NCBI GenBank assembly: GCA_042219835.1 | Contig: JBHJMN010000009.1 | Location: 1 to 64,000, forward strand | DNA length: 64,000 bases | Direction: 5' to 3' | Origin: Paenibacillus_G elgii_A | GTDB taxonomy: Bacteria; Bacillota; Bacilli; Paenibacillales; NBRC-103111 | Part shown: positions 34,914 to 43,241 of the stretch, one piece after another | How the letters are laid out: every line of letters begins with the position of its first letter | How positions within the stretch are numbered: the first letter of the stretch is position 1 | Translations under genes and position numbers: made by a program | Notes under the pieces: generated by a model | The model's database searches: none | Told to the model about the DNA's origin: nothing | Seen by the model: only the letters and a program-made list of their open reading frames with translations

Positions 34914-37900
34914 CTACTCTCCGGTCACTTGGATATGAACTTCCTTCGGCCGATACACGGACTTCAAGCGGCCTTCCCGGTCGACCGCGAAGAGCACCGA
35001 ACGCTCTTTCTCCAACACAAACGAATACCGGCGGCCCGTGGCCGGGTCCTTCACTTCCACATCGGTATCGAAGGCGAATTCGGACACGAAGACGAACAGT
35101 GCGCCGTCTTGGAAAGTGAGCTTCCGTCCGTACACGCCCGGGAATCCTCCGCCGCGAAGCCATTCCAGCTCCGCGCGGAAGCCCGCCACCGTCAATGCGT
35201 GCTGATACAGCATCGCGAGCGGCTCGGCACGCTCGTTCAATTCGATCGGCAGCGGGCACCAGAGGAGCCGCCCCGAACCGAGCGGAACGTCGATCAGCTT
35301 GTCGGCCTTCGCCTCTGCGACTTCGTCCGCCCGGACTTCCTTCGCCACCTCGGCGATCCGGCGCTGTCCGAACGAGACGGGCAGCAAGCGGCCGTCGAGC
35401 TCCAGCATTTCTTCGCGCCGCACGTTGGCCGGACGGTAAGAACCGACCGCCTCCTTGAGACGCTCTGCCGGCTGCCAGTAGGCATCCAGCCCGAGAGGGC
35501 CGGTGACGAGCAGAGTCGCTCCGGTAGCCTGTACGATTTCGATCAACTTCGCAAATGCTTCGCTATCGATATTATGTGCGCTCGGCAGGATGATCAGCTT
35601 CGCCGGCGCTTCTGCGAGTGAATCCAGATGGTACTCCCCGACTCCGCGGAAAGGAACTTTCAGCTCGTAGGACAGCATCCGCGTCAGACGGGTCGTCGCA
35701 TCGAACGCCAATTTCCGGTTGGAAAAGTCATTGGAATACGGGAAGACGACGGCGACCTCCTCCAGCTTGCGGCCTTGGAACAAATCCCGGCTCTCTTCCA
35801 TAAAGCGGCCGAAGTCGTAGGAAACGTCCGCCTCCGGCTTCTCCGTTCCGTCCGCCCGCAGCGCCCCGATATGCGATTCGTTAGCATTGTCCATATAGAA
35901 ATTGGTGTTCCAAATCCAATGAACCGCCCCCGCGCCGCCGGTCGAGAAAGCATAAGCGTATTTGCGCTCCAGGATGCCGCGCAGCTCCGTCTCCGAGCGC
36001 TTCGCCCGCCCGTCCGGCGTCTCCACGTACATGATGCCGGTCTCCTGCACAAGATTCGGCTTATCCGGCGTCTTCGCAAAGATGCCGTCCCAGACCAGAT
36101 GATCGTTCAACCACCACGAGTGAACGGTCGTGTAATCCGACGCCTCCGCGTAGAAGAACGGCGATGGCCGCTGCGCGCCCAAGGCTTCGTCCTGCCCGAC
36201 GACGACCAGATGGTCCGGACAGATGTCCTTGATCGTATCATAAAGCTGCTTCGCCCACCGGTTGTGCATCTCCATCGAGAACAACGCGTAGTCGAGCCAG
36301 CGGGTGCCTTTTTTCCCTTGGTGCATGTCCTGCACATTGAAGTTGATCTCTTCCGGCTCCGGCGGTACGGCCGCTTCAAAGTCCGGAAGCTGCTCCGGCG
36401 ACATGTTCCAGCGCTCTTGCAGCAGGCCGATCGATCCGTGCCGCTGCTTCAGCCATTCGCGGTAAGCCGCCAGCTCGAACGGATCGCGGCACGACCGCGG
36501 GCCGTCGGAGAAAATCTGCGGCGGATCGAACATCGACGGCTCGTTGATTAAGTCCCAGTCGACATGCTTCGTATCCCGATGCCGCGAGACGATCGAGCGC
36601 ACGAACCGTTTCTGCGCTTCCACGCTGCGCGGGTCGAGGTAAGGATTAAGACCCTCCCAAGGCTCCGGCGTAAACGAAAAGAACGTGAAGGTGATCTGCA
36701 AATCATGCTTCTTCGCCGTAAGCAGGAAGGCGTCGATCGAGCGCAGCACCTCTTCCGAAGCGTGCCCGTCGACCTGCATGATGTTGCGATACGCCGTCCA
36801 GATGCCGGTCCGAATCCAGTTGATCCCGGCCTTCCTCATCTGCGCCATGTCGCGGTCCCATACGGCCGCATTCGGCAGGAACAAAAACTTGCGCGCCACG
36901 TCCGATGTCATGTACGTCATCCCGACAACCGGGAACGGACGTCCGTCCTTGACAAAATAATCCCGGTCGCAGCTGACCGGCGCACCCTCGGCAAGCAGCT
37001 TGGCGTCGAAGCCCCAGAAGCCTTGACGCAGGATGCGCGTCTCCCCGTCCGGCGCTTGCGCCTGACAGACGATATGGTAAAAGCCGCTCTGAATGTCAAG
37101 CGGGACGGAAATGCGGTGAATATTCAGCTCCTCCGTGACATCCGCCTCAATGCGGTCTTTCCAGGAGGCTTTCCCTGCCTCGTGCTCCAGGGAAACCGAG
37201 AATTTCCAAGCCCCGTTGCCCGATCCAGTCCCGCGCCCGATCCGCTGCGTTTGCAGCGTAAGCATCGCCCGTTCGCCCGGCTCGTAAGAAGCGTAATTCG
37301 GCTTGATCCACAGCTCGGTCACGCCTTTGGCACAAAACGCGACCCACTCCTTCAGCGCTTCGGTCCCGCCCTCGTTCCAGAATGCCGCAGTCAGCGGCAA
37401 ATGGACGAACAGCCAGCGGCTTCCGGTGAAGGGGCCTTTCGTTTGCTCCCAGAGCACAACCGGCGCGGCCACCTCGCGGCCTTCGGCCGAGATGCCTTTC
37501 AGCAGTGGATATATATGCGTGTCCATCGGTCCGGCAGAGCCCATCTGATGCGGCAAATCGCTGCTCTTCGTCACATGCGGCACCAGGTTCCACGTATCCG
37601 CTATCGTGAATAGCGCTTCCTTGCCGGCCAGCAGCGGAATGTCGGCTGTGGCTGCCAGCTTCTCCACCGGAGCTGCATCGACCCGGAGCGCTTCATGAAT
37701 ATGAAGCTGCTGATGGTAGGCGGTTTGCTCGGCTTCCACATGCCAGCTTCCGTTCTCCGCCCGGACCGGGTGCTTGAACGGCGCGCCTCCGACGCTAATG
37801 AGCCCGCCGCCCTGCCGGAGAAAACCGAGAATCGCGGGCCAAGCTGCTTTCGGAAAATACGGCGCATGCAGGTTGACGAAGCAGCCGCCTTCGGCGGAGC

Positions 37901-38027
37901 TAAGCGCCTCCGCCAAGCGGTCCGCCGAGACGACCTGCCCTACACCGTGCAGCAACCCAGCATCGACCTGCATCCCTTCGCCGAGCGGAAAGCCCGGATC
38001 GTAGAAAATGACGATCGGCCGTGTCAT
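34914..38027 (-). CDS. Clan GH-A glycoside hydrolase (beta-galactosidase/beta-mannosidase-like)
   Basis: A 1037-residue intracellular enzyme. The N-terminal ~230 residues look like a class I amidotransferase-like accessory domain (GGCFVNLHAPYFP; GGGLISVGG); a beta-sandwich (250-345) follows, then a TIM barrel (365-700) with acid/base E496 in DLINEPSMFD and nucleophile E662 in NLVQETGIMY, and a second Rossmann-like domain (about 760-900, LIILPSAHNI). The arrangement recalls GH42-type beta-galactosidases or GH5-like beta-mannosidases, but I cannot name the family; in a mannose operon a beta-mannosidase is attractive. ATG 38027 overlaps the GH125 stop by four bases, behind GGAAGGG. Confidence 0.75.
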   Translation of the reverse strand: MTRPIVIFYDPGFPLGEGMQVDAGLLHGVGQVVSADRLAEALSSAEGGCFVNLHAPYFPKAAWPAILGFLRQGGGLISVGGAPFKHPVRAENGSWHVEAEQTAYHQQLHIHEALRVDAAPVEKLAATADIPLLAGKEALFTIADTWNLVPHVTKSSDLPHQMGSAGPMDTHIYPLLKGISAEGREVAAPVVLWEQTKGPFTGSRWLFVHLPLTAAFWNEGGTEALKEWVAFCAKGVTELWIKPNYASYEPGERAMLTLQTQRIGRGTGSGNGAWKFSVSLEHEAGKASWKDRIEADVTEELNIHRISVPLDIQSGFYHIVCQAQAPDGETRILRQGFWGFDAKLLAEGAPVSCDRDYFVKDGRPFPVVGMTYMTSDVARKFLFLPNAAVWDRDMAQMRKAGINWIRTGIWTAYRNIMQVDGHASEEVLRSIDAFLLTAKKHDLQITFTFFSFTPEPWEGLNPYLDPRSVEAQKRFVRSIVSRHRDTKHVDWDLINEPSMFDPPQIFSDGPRSCRDPFELAAYREWLKQRHGSIGLLQERWNMSPEQLPDFEAAVPPEPEEINFNVQDMHQGKKGTRWLDYALFSMEMHNRWAKQLYDTIKDICPDHLVVVGQDEALGAQRPSPFFYAEASDYTTVHSWWLNDHLVWDGIFAKTPDKPNLVQETGIMYVETPDGRAKRSETELRGILERKYAYAFSTGGAGAVHWIWNTNFYMDNANESHIGALRADGTEKPEADVSYDFGRFMEESRDLFQGRKLEEVAVVFPYSNDFSNRKLAFDATTRLTRMLSYELKVPFRGVGEYHLDSLAEAPAKLIILPSAHNIDSEAFAKLIEIVQATGATLLVTGPLGLDAYWQPAERLKEAVGSYRPANVRREEMLELDGRLLPVSFGQRRIAEVAKEVRADEVAEAKADKLIDVPLGSGRLLWCPLPIELNERAEPLAMLYQHALTVAGFRAELEWLRGGGFPGVYGRKLTFQDGALFVFVSEFAFDTDVEVKDPATGRRYSFVLEKERSVLFAVDREGRLKSVYRPKEVHIQVTGE

Positions 38028-39343
38028 ACAATCCCTTCCTTCATCGCTTCGTATACAAGCTGCGAGAACAAGCTGTTGGACCACGCAAACCAGCTGCGCG
38101 TGAAGACGGTCGGGTCGTCCGCATGAAAGCCTTCATGCATGAAGCCGGTATCCGCGTCCGTCGCCTCCAGCATCGCGAGCATTTCCAGCTTCTCCTCTTT
38201 CGTTACCGCCGATAGCCCTTGCATCGAAAGCGCCATGTGCCAAATATAATCCGGCGGCGTGTGCGGGCTGCCGATGCCTTTGGCTACTTTGCCCTCATAA
38301 TAGAACGGATTTTGCTTGCTCAGGGCAAAGCGTCTCGTATTTTGATAAATCGGGTCGTCCGGCGTCGTATAGCCGATATACGGAATCGACATCAGTCCCG
38401 GCGTTCCGGCATCGTCCATCAGGCAGTAGTTGCCGAAGCCGTCCGTCTCGTAAGCGTAGATCGGACCGAACTCCGGATGGCGGTAAATGCCGTACAGCTG
38501 AATACCGTGATCGACATCCGCTTCCAGCTTCTTCAACTCGTCGACGAACGCCAGATCGCGGAATACCCATTCGGCCATCTCTCGCATCTGCCGCAGCGTC
38601 ACAACCGCGAACATGTTTGCCGGAATGTTGTAGTGGAAATCGCAGGCGTCGTCGCTCGAACGGAAGCCCGACCAGATCATTCCCGTATAGTTCACCGGCA
38701 TGCCCAGCCCGTTGTTGCGCAGCGAATCCGTCGGCATGTCGTTATTGCGCGTGAAGCGGTACGGCGACAGCTCGAAGTGGCGCTGCTCCGTTTTCCACAG
38801 GTCGACCGTTTTGCGCATCGCGGACTTGAAGTTCGTATCGAAAATATCCGTCCGCTCGGTTTCCTTCCAGTACTTGTAAGCTAAGCGCATCGAGAAGCAG
38901 ATCGAATCAAGCTCGAATTTGCGCTCCCACACCCATGGGGACATTTCAGTCTCGTCCGTCGTGTTCCAGTGCCAGTCGTTCGCCGATTCGTTGAAGGCGT
39001 TGGCATACGGATCGATGTGGATATATTGAATGTGCCGTTTAATCAGTCCGGCGATCAATTGCTGCAGATCCGGGTCATTCTTCGCCAGCGGCACGTAATG
39101 AATCACTTGCTCTACGGAATCGCGCAGCCACATCGCCGGAATATCTCCGGTAATCACGAACGTCGTTCCGTCTTCCATCCGTTTTGTCGTCGTCGCCAGC
39201 GTGTTCGGGAAGCAATTTTTAAACAATTGCAGCAGCTTGGGTCGGTGAGCCAGCTTGACCTCCGCTTCCGCCAGCACGTCCTGCACCGCCCGCGGCAGCT
39301 CCATCGCAGGAATTGGAATTTTAGGTAATCTGAATTGTTCCAT
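38024..39343 (-). CDS. GH125 exo-alpha-1,6-mannosidase
   Basis: A 439-residue cytoplasmic alpha/alpha-toroid enzyme of GH125, inverting exo-alpha-1,6-mannosidases that act on the alpha-1,6-mannose left in N-glycans and yeast-type mannan. Family blocks are GDIPAMWLRDSVEQV, IDPYANAFNESAND, MPVNYTGMIWSGFRSSDDAC (probable acid region) and DADTGFMHEGFHADDP-FTRSWFAWSNS (base glutamate region). ATG 39343 is preceded by GGAGG at 12 bases; an in-frame TTG (39355) abuts that site and is less likely. It opens the hydrolase half of the operon, after the palindrome-rich gap. Confidence 0.93.
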   Translation of the reverse strand: MEQFRLPKIPIPAMELPRAVQDVLAEAEVKLAHRPKLLQLFKNCFPNTLATTTKRMEDGTTFVITGDIPAMWLRDSVEQVIHYVPLAKNDPDLQQLIAGLIKRHIQYIHIDPYANAFNESANDWHWNTTDETEMSPWVWERKFELDSICFSMRLAYKYWKETERTDIFDTNFKSAMRKTVDLWKTEQRHFELSPYRFTRNNDMPTDSLRNNGLGMPVNYTGMIWSGFRSSDDACDFHYNIPANMFAVVTLRQMREMAEWVFRDLAFVDELKKLEADVDHGIQLYGIYRHPEFGPIYAYETDGFGNYCLMDDAGTPGLMSIPYIGYTTPDDPIYQNTRRFALSKQNPFYYEGKVAKGIGSPHTPPDYIWHMALSMQGLSAVTKEEKLEMLAMLEATDADTGFMHEGFHADDPTVFTRSWFAWSNSLFSQLVYEAMKEGIV

Positions 39344-39439
39344 CTCGTCCGTCAACCTCCATTTTTTCTACTACTCACCGAAGGAGAAAGGAATGTTTTT
39401 GGGGGAATGGTTACGTAACTTATGCGGCCGCAGTAGCAC

Positions 39440-39587
39440 GGCGGTGGGGTATCCACTTGAGGAGCGATAGCGTTCGCCTTGGTCCTCGGGAAATCTCCGC
39501 TACCCAGCGGCTTCCAATCCAAATTTCCCGAGGACCACAGCGACCGGAAGTGGATACCCTACCGCCACCGCCCATCGCCGCTCCTCA
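39440..39587. repeat. Nested palindromic element between transporter and hydrolase genes
   Basis: Four inverted pairs nest or interlock. The outer arms are 39440-39458 (starting GGCGGTGG) and 39548-39566, 19 bases with one mismatch. The inner arms, 39481-39494 (GGTCCTCGGGAAAT) and 39523-39536, match perfectly over 14. CCGCT (39497-39501) pairs with AGCGG (39506-39510) in the centre. TGAGGAGCG (39458-39466) is complementary to CGCTCCTCA (39579-39587). No ORF covers it. It could be a folded operon-internal RNA or a small mobile palindrome (MITE-like). Confidence 0.7.
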
Positions 39588-39612
39588 CGTACACCCGATT
39601 CCCTAAACTTCC

Positions 39613-40533
39613 TTACTCCTTCACAGCTCCTACCGTCAACCCTTGAATAAAATACCGTTGGAAGAACGGGTACGCGAACACAATCGGCCCCGTCGCCAGA
39701 ACGACCATCGCCATCCGCGACGTATCCTGCGGCAGCGATTGCAGTACGGCTACGCCCATCGACGGGTTGCTCGTATTTTGCAAAATAAACTGCATGCTCG
39801 TCTCGATCCGCATCAGCATGGATTGCAGCGGCACCAAGCTCGGCTTGTCAATATAGAGCAGCGCGTTGAACCAGTCGTTCCAGTACCCGAGGGTGCTGAA
39901 CAAGCCGATCGTCGCGAGACCCGGAAGCGATAGGGGCAGAACCAGGCGGAAGAAAATCCCGAATTCGCCCGCACCGTCGATTTTTCCCGATTCGATAATG
40001 GCATCCGGTACGCTCGTAGAGAAGAACGTCCGCATAATCATGATGTAGAAGGCGTTCACGGCCAGCGGCAAAATGAGCCCCCAGATGGAGTCCTTCAGCC
40101 CAAGCAGCTGCGTGACGACAATATAAGTCGGGACAAGCCCGCCGTTGAACAGCATCGTAAAGAAAGCGAAAAACGAGAAGAAATTGCGGTATTTGAAGCT
40201 TTTGCGCGAGATCGCGTACGAGAACAGCGCAATCATAATCATGCTGAGCACCGTACCGATCACGGTAACGGCAATGGTGACACCGTAGGACTGCAGCAGC
40301 TGATCCCCGGCTTTAAACACATAGCGGTAAGCTTCCAGACTCCATTTTTCCGGAATGATCCGGTAACCGTTGCGCGCCAGCGTCCCTTCGTCCGTAAACG
40401 AAATGATCGTAACGAACACGAAAGGAAACACGCACGCAATAGCCAAAATGCCGGCAATCAGGTTGAAAATCACGTTCCAAGCCGGAGACAAATGATGAAA
40501 ATCCCGGCTTCGTTTCATCGTTCGCGCAGACAT
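39613..40533 (-). CDS. Carbohydrate ABC permease, YtcP type
   Basis: A 306-residue six-helix permease with the EAA-type loop DAIIESGKIDGAGEFGIFFR and the closing QRYFIQGLTVGAVKE. Start set at ATG 40533 (SARTMKRS follows), eight bases after AAGGAGGGG; the ATG at 40539 is too close to that site. Partner of the LplB-type permease 28 bases upstream; together with the binding protein they import the locus 2 sugar. Energy likely comes from an ATPase encoded elsewhere. Confidence 0.92.
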   Translation of the reverse strand: MSARTMKRSRDFHHLSPAWNVIFNLIAGILAIACVFPFVFVTIISFTDEGTLARNGYRIIPEKWSLEAYRYVFKAGDQLLQSYGVTIAVTVIGTVLSMIMIALFSYAISRKSFKYRNFFSFFAFFTMLFNGGLVPTYIVVTQLLGLKDSIWGLILPLAVNAFYIMIMRTFFSTSVPDAIIESGKIDGAGEFGIFFRLVLPLSLPGLATIGLFSTLGYWNDWFNALLYIDKPSLVPLQSMLMRIETSMQFILQNTSNPSMGVAVLQSLPQDTSRMAMVVLATGPIVFAYPFFQRYFIQGLTVGAVKE

Positions 40534-40560
40534 GGTCATCCCCTCCTTTTTCCATGTGGA

Positions 40561-41496
40561 TTAATACAATGCGTTGTCTTTATTGAATCTGCGAACAATG
40601 GCATTGGAGGTAATGACGAGCACGAAACCGACGAACGACTGATACAGACCGGCCGCGCTGGACATGCCGATTTCCCCGGTAAATTTCAAGCCGCGGTATA
40701 CGTACGTATCGATGACGTTGGTAACCGAGAACAGCGTACCCGAATTGCGCGGTACTTGATAGAACAGCCCGAAATCCGCATAAAAAATACGTCCGATCGC
40801 AAGCAGCGTCAGAATGGTAATCAGAGGCGTCAGCATTGGCACCGTAATATGGCGGATCTGCTGCCATTTGTTCGCTCCGTCGATCATGGCCGCCTCGTAC
40901 AGCGACTTGTCAATCCCCATGATGGCCGCCAAGTACACGACGCTGTTGTAGCCGATCGTTTTCCACAAATAGACGAGCGTCAAAATAAGCGGCCAATACG
41001 TCGGATCGTTATACCACTGCGTGGCGGTGAGCCCGAACGCTTTGGCGATTTGGTTGATCATGCCTTTGTCGAAGCTGAGGAAGCTGAATACGAAATATCC
41101 GACAATAACCCAAGACAAGAAATAGGGCAGGAACATCCCCGTCTGATACAGCTTGGCCAGCTTCTTGTTGGCGATCTCCGCCAAGATGATCGCCAGCCCG
41201 ACGGCCAACACCAGGCCAATTACGATGAATACGGCGTTATACAGCAGCGTATTCTTCGTAATGAGAAAAGCGTCCTTCGTGCTGAACAGAAATTCGAAGT
41301 TTTTGAGCCCGACCCACTTGCTGTTTATAATGCTGGCCAGGAACCCGTCACGGTGGTACCGGTATTCTTTAAAAGCGATAATCGTCCCGGCCATCGGCAG
41401 GTAAGAGAAGAAAAGAAACCAGATCGTGGCGGGAAGCACCATGATGAGCATGGCTTTGTTCCGGCTGATATCCTTAAGCACACCCTTCACATTCAT
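40561..41496 (-). CDS. Carbohydrate ABC permease, LplB type
   Basis: A 311-residue permease with six helices, the family opening WFLFFSYLPMAGTIIAFKEY, EAA loop LYEAAMIDGANKWQQIRHIT and ending NAIVRRFNKDNALY. The start is ATG 41496 or the GTG directly before it (41499); GAGGGG lies close upstream. It follows the binding protein after a hairpin and precedes the YtcP-type permease. Confidence 0.92.
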   Translation of the reverse strand: MNVKGVLKDISRNKAMLIMVLPATIWFLFFSYLPMAGTIIAFKEYRYHRDGFLASIINSKWVGLKNFEFLFSTKDAFLITKNTLLYNAVFIVIGLVLAVGLAIILAEIANKKLAKLYQTGMFLPYFLSWVIVGYFVFSFLSFDKGMINQIAKAFGLTATQWYNDPTYWPLILTLVYLWKTIGYNSVVYLAAIMGIDKSLYEAAMIDGANKWQQIRHITVPMLTPLITILTLLAIGRIFYADFGLFYQVPRNSGTLFSVTNVIDTYVYRGLKFTGEIGMSSAAGLYQSFVGFVLVITSNAIVRRFNKDNALY

Positions 41497-41519
41497 CACC
41501 CCTCGCGTTCAAAGAGACG

Positions 41520-41542
41520 GGGCGAATGAATGCCATTCGCCC
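41520..41542 (-). other. Intercistronic hairpin after the solute-binding protein
   Basis: GGGCGAATG (41520-41528) pairs with CATTCGCCC (41534-41542). It sits between the binding-protein stop and the LplB-type permease, the same position as the hairpin in locus 1, and probably sets the high ratio of binding protein to permease. Confidence 0.6.
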
Positions 41543-41616
41543 TGTGCCCCGTTCTTATCGTTCACCCGAGAAAGCTTCGGTCAAGAAGCTCTGTTGCTTT
41601 ATATTAAGAAGCTTTA

Positions 41617-43092
41617 TTATTTTTTGGTTGCTTTCCATGCATCGATTTGACGCTGCGCTTCTTCCATGATTTTGTCGAGGCCGGCAGCTTTCAGCTTTTG
41701 GTTGGCCTGCGGAATAATTTGTTCCGGATCGACCGTACCGGTCATCAGCGGCGCCCAGAATTCTTCTTTGACGTTCTGTACCGCAGCGATTTCGCTCGTC
41801 ACTTTGGACGGGTCGAAGTTGAAGCCAAGCAGCGCGGCAGGTTTACCGGTGCTGTTGAATTTTTTGAAGCCTTCCCATTTGTCCTTCGGATCGGTCGGGT
41901 TCAGGTACGTGATCATCAGGTTACCCAGCGAGAATGTCGGCATATCGTAGTTTTTCGATTCCGGCAGGTTCTCCATCACGTTGTCGCCGACTTTTTTGTA
42001 GTGCACGCCTTCGATCCCGGAGTCGACCATGTTGCGCAATACCGGATCGGTGTTCAGCAGGTTCAGGAACTCCATTGCTTTCTCCGGATTTTTGGAGTTC
42101 GCCGAGATCGCCTGCATCGAGCCCATAACGGACCAGTTGTAAATGTAAGCCGGGCTGGCCGGTGTGGATACGACCGGGTAACCGTAACTGGCAGACCACA
42201 GGTTGTCCGCGAACGGCTGCGTCGTTGCTTTATCTGTAAACCATTTACCGGTTTTTTGTACGTCCGTCGAGGAAACCATCGTTGCCGCTTCCGTAGGAAT
42301 GTAGCCAGCTTTATAATATTTGTGCATCGTTTGGAGCGTTTGCTTCATCTCTGGCGTTTCCAGAACGTTGACGACCTTGTAGTCTTGGTTGTCGACTTTG
42401 ACCGCCATCGGCATTTTCTCGATCACGTAGTCGTACGGTACGAATACGCCGTAGTTTTTGTCGACGGAGAACGGAATGACGCCCGGCTCTTTTTCTTTAA
42501 TCGTTTTCAAGAGCGGCTCCAGGCTTTCCAGCGAGTTCACGTTCTTGATATCGAGGTTGTACTTGTCGAGCAGCTGTTTGTTGAAGCGCCATACCTCTTG
42601 CGCCGGCAGCTCTTTGTTGGCCGGAATGCCGTAGTTGTGGCCGTCGACCTTGGAACCGCTTAAGAAGGCGGGATCAAGCAGGTCCTTGATGCCTTTGCCT
42701 TGTTTCTCAAGCAGATCGTCGATCTTCATAAACGCGCCTTTTCTTGCGTTCTGAACGTAGTCGAACGCCCAGGAAGACGTGAACATAATATCCATCGGCG
42801 AACCGGAAGCGGTCATAACCTGCATTTTTTGCGAGTAATCGCCAAAGTCGATCATGTTCATTTTGACGGTAACGCCGATTTTTTCTTTCGTATATTTGCT
42901 GACCTCTTCCATGACCCGGTCAACGTCCTTTTGAGGCGTGCCAATCGTATACCAATTCAGTTCAACAGGTTTGCCCGCGGCGCCTCCTGCGTCCTGCGCG
43001 CTGTCCTTGCTGCCTCCGCATGCGGTCAAGACGACCGAAGCCGACAGCATGAGCGCGAGTCCGGCAAACAGGCTTCTTTTTTTCATTTTCAT
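41617..43092 (-). CDS. Extracellular solute-binding lipoprotein with DUF3502-type C-terminus
   Basis: A 491-residue lipoprotein: signal with lipobox LTAC (C25), then an extended family-1 binding fold (ELNWYTIGTPQKDVDRVMEE; MTASGSPMDIMFTSSWAFDY) and a ~150-residue C-terminal part (KFNSTGKPAALLGFNFDPSK) of the DUF3502 type found in YtcQ-like proteins. Most likely binds mannose-containing oligosaccharides, inferred from the GH125/GH38 genes downstream. ATG 43092 follows GGGAGG. The YesN-like regulator is 149 bases upstream. Confidence 0.9.
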   Translation of the reverse strand: MKMKKRSLFAGLALMLSASVVLTACGGSKDSAQDAGGAAGKPVELNWYTIGTPQKDVDRVMEEVSKYTKEKIGVTVKMNMIDFGDYSQKMQVMTASGSPMDIMFTSSWAFDYVQNARKGAFMKIDDLLEKQGKGIKDLLDPAFLSGSKVDGHNYGIPANKELPAQEVWRFNKQLLDKYNLDIKNVNSLESLEPLLKTIKEKEPGVIPFSVDKNYGVFVPYDYVIEKMPMAVKVDNQDYKVVNVLETPEMKQTLQTMHKYYKAGYIPTEAATMVSSTDVQKTGKWFTDKATTQPFADNLWSASYGYPVVSTPASPAYIYNWSVMGSMQAISANSKNPEKAMEFLNLLNTDPVLRNMVDSGIEGVHYKKVGDNVMENLPESKNYDMPTFSLGNLMITYLNPTDPKDKWEGFKKFNSTGKPAALLGFNFDPSKVTSEIAAVQNVKEEFWAPLMTGTVDPEQIIPQANQKLKAAGLDKIMEEAQRQIDAWKATKK

Positions 43093-43128
43093 GTTCGCAG
43101 ATACCTCCCTTTTTCTTTCAAGCAGCCG

Positions 43129-43142
43129 TTGAATCGTTTCAA
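43129..43142 (-). promoter_or_regulatory. Candidate operator before the solute-binding protein gene
   Basis: TTGAATCGTTTCAA is a near-perfect palindrome (TTGAA-N4-TTCAA) 37-50 bases before the binding-protein ATG. It resembles operators of LacI-type regulators, although it does not fit the catabolite (cre) consensus exactly. Confidence 0.35.
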
Positions 43143-43241
43143 TGGCTACCTTTACATTAACTCAAGAAAGCATTTACAAATAGGCAAGAAACTAAAGGTA
43201 TGCTGTACAAAATAAAGAAAGGGTCTGCCGGTTTTCACCCT

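Noticed and set aside
39440..39587. Palindromes as a simple Rho-independent terminator
   Set aside because: No T run on either strand follows the stems, and the structure has several interlocked arms.
43129..43142. Catabolite-control (cre) site before the binding-protein gene
   Set aside because: The half sites fit TGAAA/TTTCA, but the central spacing is one base short of the cre consensus.
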